DNA of 15,271 nt, from positions 1-15,271 of the forward strand of contig CALMRM010000305.1 in the NCBI GenBank assembly GCA_937871605.1, written 5' to 3'. This stretch comes from an uncultured Terriglobus sp. (GTDB lineage Bacteria; Acidobacteriota; Terriglobia; Terriglobales; Acidobacteriaceae). A program made the position numbers and the translations under genes. The notes under the pieces are model-generated. The model was given only the letters and a program-made list of their open reading frames with translations, was not told the DNA's origin and did not search any database. Positions 12,809-15,271 of the stretch are shown here, in pieces. The first letter of the stretch is position 1, and each line of letters opens with the position of its first letter.

Positions 12809-14890
12809 ATGAAGTCTTTGTTGCGTACCTGCCTTGCCCTGCCTGCACTCTCAGTGCTGTGCACACTCGCCGCCCCTGCTCAGGCCCCGTGGCTCCCCTA
12901 TGGTCCAGATGGTGGTGACGCACGCTCCTTCGCCTCCGACCCGAAGGACCACAACCATGTATTTCTCGGCACATTGACTGGCACGTTGTATGACTCGCAC
13001 GATGGTGGCCAAAGCTGGCAGCGCTTGGCTCGTCCTGGCAAGCGGGACGATCTTGCACTGGATAACATCGTGGTGGATTCCTCCAATCCAAACCACATAC
13101 TCATTGGCGGCTGGGTACTCAGCCATGTGGATGGCGGCCTGTACACCAGTACGGATGGTGGCAAGACGTGGGCAGTGAACGAGCAGATGAAAGGTCACTC
13201 CCTCCGTGCCCTTACCGCGTCTCCGTCAGATCCGAAGACGCTTGTCCTGGGCGCGCTGGACGGCGTGTACCGTAGCACGGACGGCGGCTCCACCTGGGCG
13301 CTCATCAGCCCAGAGGGCAGCACAGAGCTGCACGAGATCGAGTCCATCGCCATTGACCCCAAGGATCCCAAGACTATCTACGCCGGCACATGGCACCTGC
13401 CATGGAAGACCACAGACGGTGGTGCGAAGTGGACCAACATGAAGGAGGGCATCATCGACGATTCCGATGTGTTCTCTATCATCGTCGATCCCAGCAACGC
13501 GAAGAATATCTACCTTTCGGCATGTTCGGGTATTTATCGCAGCACCGATGAGGGGACCAAGTTCACCAAGGTGCAGGGCATTCCCGCGACAGCAAGGCGT
13601 ACCCGCGTGCTGATGGAAGACGCCAAGGATCCCTCCACGGTTTTTGCCGGTACCACTGAGGGCCTTTGGCGAACGACCGATAGCGGCCACTCTTTTGCCC
13701 GCAACGGCAATCCCGGCTGGATCATCAACGACGTAAATATCGATCCAGAGAACAGCAAGCGGGTGCTGCTGGCAACAGACCGTACGGGGGTGCTGCTGTC
13801 TACAGACGGTGGGCTCACGTTTACAGACTCGAACAAGGGTTTCTCGACGCGACAGATTTCCGCAGTTGCGCAGGCTACCTCGAAGCCGCAGCAGTTGTAC
13901 GTCGGTGTCATCAACGACAAGGCGGCGGGGGGTGTGTTCAGCAGCAATGATGGCGGTCTGTCGTGGGGACAAACCAGCAAGGGTCTGAACGGTGCCGATG
14001 TCTTTTCCTTGGCGGAGACAGGCGGTGGCACCCTGCTGGCGGGCACGCGGCACGGCATTTACCGGCTGGCTGGCGACACCTGGCAAAGCTCTGGCCTTAC
14101 ACTGCCGCTGCCTGCAGAAGAGGTCGCAACCGCGACAGCGGCCACTCCGATCGCTGCGCAGAAAGCGTCGCGTGTCGAGGCAAACAGCCATCCAGTCGCG
14201 AAGGGTCGCACTGCCGTACGGAGTTCGGCAGAAGCACCGGTCGGCAAAGCAGCAAAACGGTCGCCCTCCGTGGGCACGGCTCCCGTACACGCACCTACGC
14301 CTGAAGAGTCAAGCACCGGCGTGTACGCGCTGACTGCCTACAACGGCATCGTCTTCGCCGGTACAGAGACCGGGCTGCTCACCTCTGTTGACGATGGTAA
14401 GAGCTGGCAGCATGTGCGGAGCGCAAGTAACCAGCCGTGGCACGTGGTGCAGGGCAACGGCATGCGGGTGGTCTTGGCAGATTTGCATGTTCTCTCGCTC
14501 TCTGTCGACAAAGGTGTCACCTTTCACAACATCACACAGCCGCAGGATCTTACCCGGATTGAGGCGGCTGCGGTGGATGGCGGCGGGCGCATCTGGGTGG
14601 GTGGTCGCGAGGGCATCTGGTACTCCGACAATGATGGGGCGGCCTGGAAGTCGGTGAAGAACCTGTTTGTGCCGGAAGTGAGTGGCATCTTTTACGATGA
14701 GCCAAGCAATCGTATCCTGGTGACCTCGAGCCAGCCATCGCACCTGGTGTTCAGTGTGCACGTGCCCGATCTTAAGGTGTCCTACCAGAACGTCGGGTGG
14801 GAACTGCGCGAGGTACGTCCCGTGGGTGACCACCTGGTCGGCATAACGCCCTTCGATGGGGTCGTTCTGCAACCGCGCATGGTGGATTAG
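12809..14890 (+). CDS. Secreted Asp-box (BNR/sortilin-type) beta-propeller protein
   Basis: This 693-residue protein starts with a signal peptide (MKSLLRTCLALPALSVLCTLAAPAQA). I prefer ATG 12809 because AGGA lies five bases upstream; ATG 12803 would add two residues. Nearly all of the rest is Asp-box repeats of the S/T-x-D-x-G-x-S/T-W/F kind. I count about eleven, among them SHDGGQSW, STDGGKTW, STDGGSTW, TTDGGAKW, STDEGTKF, TTDSGHSF, STDGGLTF, SNDGGLSW, SVDDGKSW, SVDKGVTF and SDNDGAAW. Such repeats build VPS10, BNR and Ycf48-type propellers. No sialidase Arg triad or glycosidase motif is evident, so I assign no catalytic activity; a binding or scaffold role is inferred. A basic Ala/Ser/Pro-rich linker (about residues 435-503) splits the repeats into eight before it and three after. 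Confidence 0.8.
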   Translation: MKSLLRTCLALPALSVLCTLAAPAQAPWLPYGPDGGDARSFASDPKDHNHVFLGTLTGTLYDSHDGGQSWQRLARPGKRDDLALDNIVVDSSNPNHILIGGWVLSHVDGGLYTSTDGGKTWAVNEQMKGHSLRALTASPSDPKTLVLGALDGVYRSTDGGSTWALISPEGSTELHEIESIAIDPKDPKTIYAGTWHLPWKTTDGGAKWTNMKEGIIDDSDVFSIIVDPSNAKNIYLSACSGIYRSTDEGTKFTKVQGIPATARRTRVLMEDAKDPSTVFAGTTEGLWRTTDSGHSFARNGNPGWIINDVNIDPENSKRVLLATDRTGVLLSTDGGLTFTDSNKGFSTRQISAVAQATSKPQQLYVGVINDKAAGGVFSSNDGGLSWGQTSKGLNGADVFSLAETGGGTLLAGTRHGIYRLAGDTWQSSGLTLPLPAEEVATATAATPIAAQKASRVEANSHPVAKGRTAVRSSAEAPVGKAAKRSPSVGTAPVHAPTPEESSTGVYALTAYNGIVFAGTETGLLTSVDDGKSWQHVRSASNQPWHVVQGNGMRVVLADLHVLSLSVDKGVTFHNITQPQDLTRIEAAAVDGGGRIWVGGREGIWYSDNDGAAWKSVKNLFVPEVSGIFYDEPSNRILVTSSQPSHLVFSVHVPDLKVSYQNVGWELREVRPVGDHLVGITPFDGVVLQPRMVD

Positions 14891-14933
14891 GCCACGGTGC
14901 CCCGTAGCGGCAGCTAACGATTACCGTCGCGAT

Positions 14934-14966
14934 GAGGGCTCCTGCCGTACTGGTTGGAGCCCTCTT
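14934..14966 (+). terminator. Terminator-like hairpin after the Asp-box gene
   Basis: GAGGGCTCC (14934-14942) and GGAGCCCTC (14956-14964) form a perfect 9-bp stem with a 13-base loop, followed by TT and then C residues. The position, 43 bases after the stop, suits a terminator, but the weak T tract makes it less certain than the one at 12625. Confidence 0.65.
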
Positions 14967-14982
14967 CCCATTGCAGTGCGTC

Positions 14983-14988
14983 TAAACT
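14983..14988 (+). promoter_or_regulatory. Candidate -10 element for mqnE (leaderless start)
   Basis: TAAACT fits TANNNT and ends six bases before the mqnE ATG. There is no purine-rich ribosome-binding site in between, and no -35 hexamer at the normal distance. Confidence 0.35.
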
Positions 14989-14994
14989 AGAGCC

Positions 14995-15271
14995 ATGGCA
15001 GAGTCACCTACAGGACGCCCGCGCCACGAATTTCAGACCGATGATGCTGCGCTGTTGCCCATCGCAGAGAAGGTGCAGGCGGGTACCCGCCTGTCCCTAG
15101 AGGACGGCATCGCCCTGTACCGCTCGCCGGACATGCTGGCCGTCGGATGGCTGGCGAATCTGGTGCGCGAGCGCCTGCACGGCAATCTGACCTTTTTCAA
15201 CGTCAACCGCCATATCAATCCCACAAACGTGTGTGTCGCCAGCTGCCGCCTGTGTGCGTTCGGCAAGAAGA
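14995..15271 (+). CDS. mqnE: Aminodeoxyfutalosine synthase MqnE, N-terminal part (3' end outside window)
   Basis: The frame opens at ATG 14995 and stays open to the window edge, giving 92 residues. The protein is a radical-SAM enzyme. The cluster-binding CxxxCxxC is at C80, C84 and C87 (NVCVASCRLCAF), and the preceding FFNVNRHINPTNVC matches the MqnE/MqnC group. The N-terminal stretch AGTRLSLEDGIALYRSPDML followed by LANLVRERLHG is closer to MqnE than MqnC. MqnE joins the adenosyl radical of SAM to 3-[(1-carboxyvinyl)oxy]benzoate to make aminofutalosine, so this organism probably makes menaquinone by the futalosine route. It lies downstream of a terminator-like hairpin and has its own candidate promoter. 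The C-terminal part cannot be judged. Confidence 0.9.
   Translation, partial: MAESPTGRPRHEFQTDDAALLPIAEKVQAGTRLSLEDGIALYRSPDMLAVGWLANLVRERLHGNLTFFNVNRHINPTNVCVASCRLCAFGKK

Noticed and set aside
12652..12918. 88-codon plus-strand open frame after the UUCG terminator
   Set aside because: It begins in the terminator's 3' arm, overlaps the signal peptide of the Asp-box gene in another frame and has no ribosome-binding site.
12980..14000. DNA tandem repeat in the Asp-box gene
   Set aside because: The recurring GATGGTGGC-like words come from repeated Asp-box codons in a diverged protein repeat; the copies are not near-identical DNA repeats.
13226..14290. 354-codon open frame on the minus strand inside the Asp-box gene
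   Set aside because: Translation is rich in Arg, Cys and Gly with no recognisable domain. It mirrors the coding frame of a gene with clear repeats and signal peptide, a common artefact in GC-rich DNA.
1..15271. CRISPR array, insertion sequence, tRNA or rRNA, prophage or defence system
   Set aside because: I saw no regularly spaced direct repeats, transposase motifs, terminal inverted repeats, tRNA cloverleaf or rRNA signatures, and the genes are mostly conserved chromosomal functions.

Overview
The window looks like an ordinary chromosomal segment of a GC-rich, Gram-negative-type bacterium. The best fit is an Acidobacteriota of the Terriglobia class (Terriglobus/Granulicella-like). This assignment is an inference from protein style: a ClpC-type (UVR-containing) unfoldase beside LolD, an amtB-glnK-glnD cluster, a futalosine-pathway MqnE, and large secreted Ig/OmpA and Asp-box proteins. 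There are no mobile elements, CRISPR arrays, rRNA or tRNA genes that I can see.

Layout. At the left edge is the open-ended tail of a probable membrane protein (3-194, +), then a family 5 uracil-DNA glycosylase (258-971, +) and a small YtxH-type membrane/coiled protein (1072-1434, +). A 13-bp bidirectional terminator (1453-1482) separates these from the minus-strand block, which reads from right to left: lolD (4976-4251), a 263-base leader rich in inverted repeats, then clpC (3987-1498). A small plus-strand gene (5008-5301) sits between lolD and glnD. It starts 31 bases from lolD and its stop codon overlaps that of glnD.

The minus-strand run amtB (9896-8388), glnK (8276-7938), glnD (7892-5298) is a compact nitrogen-sensing operon: ammonium channel, its PII regulator, and the enzyme that uridylylates PII. 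Divergent from amtB is a solitary nuoB (10120-10734, +) with all four iron-sulfur cysteines but no other nuo gene beside it.

The right third is envelope-directed. A leader with several stem-loops precedes a 545-residue exported OmpA-like protein (10970-12607). After a strong UUCG terminator comes a 693-residue secreted Asp-box beta-propeller protein (12809-14890), then another hairpin. The window ends inside mqnE (14995 onward), the radical-SAM aminofutalosine synthase of menaquinone synthesis, which fits functionally with the NADH-quinone oxidoreductase subunit.

I found no clear undescribed system. The most novel-looking items are the composite OmpA-like protein with a degenerate peptidoglycan-binding domain, the Asp-box protein split by a basic linker, the orphan nuoB, possible leaderless starts at nuoB and mqnE, and the inverted-repeat leaders of clpC and the OmpA-like gene.
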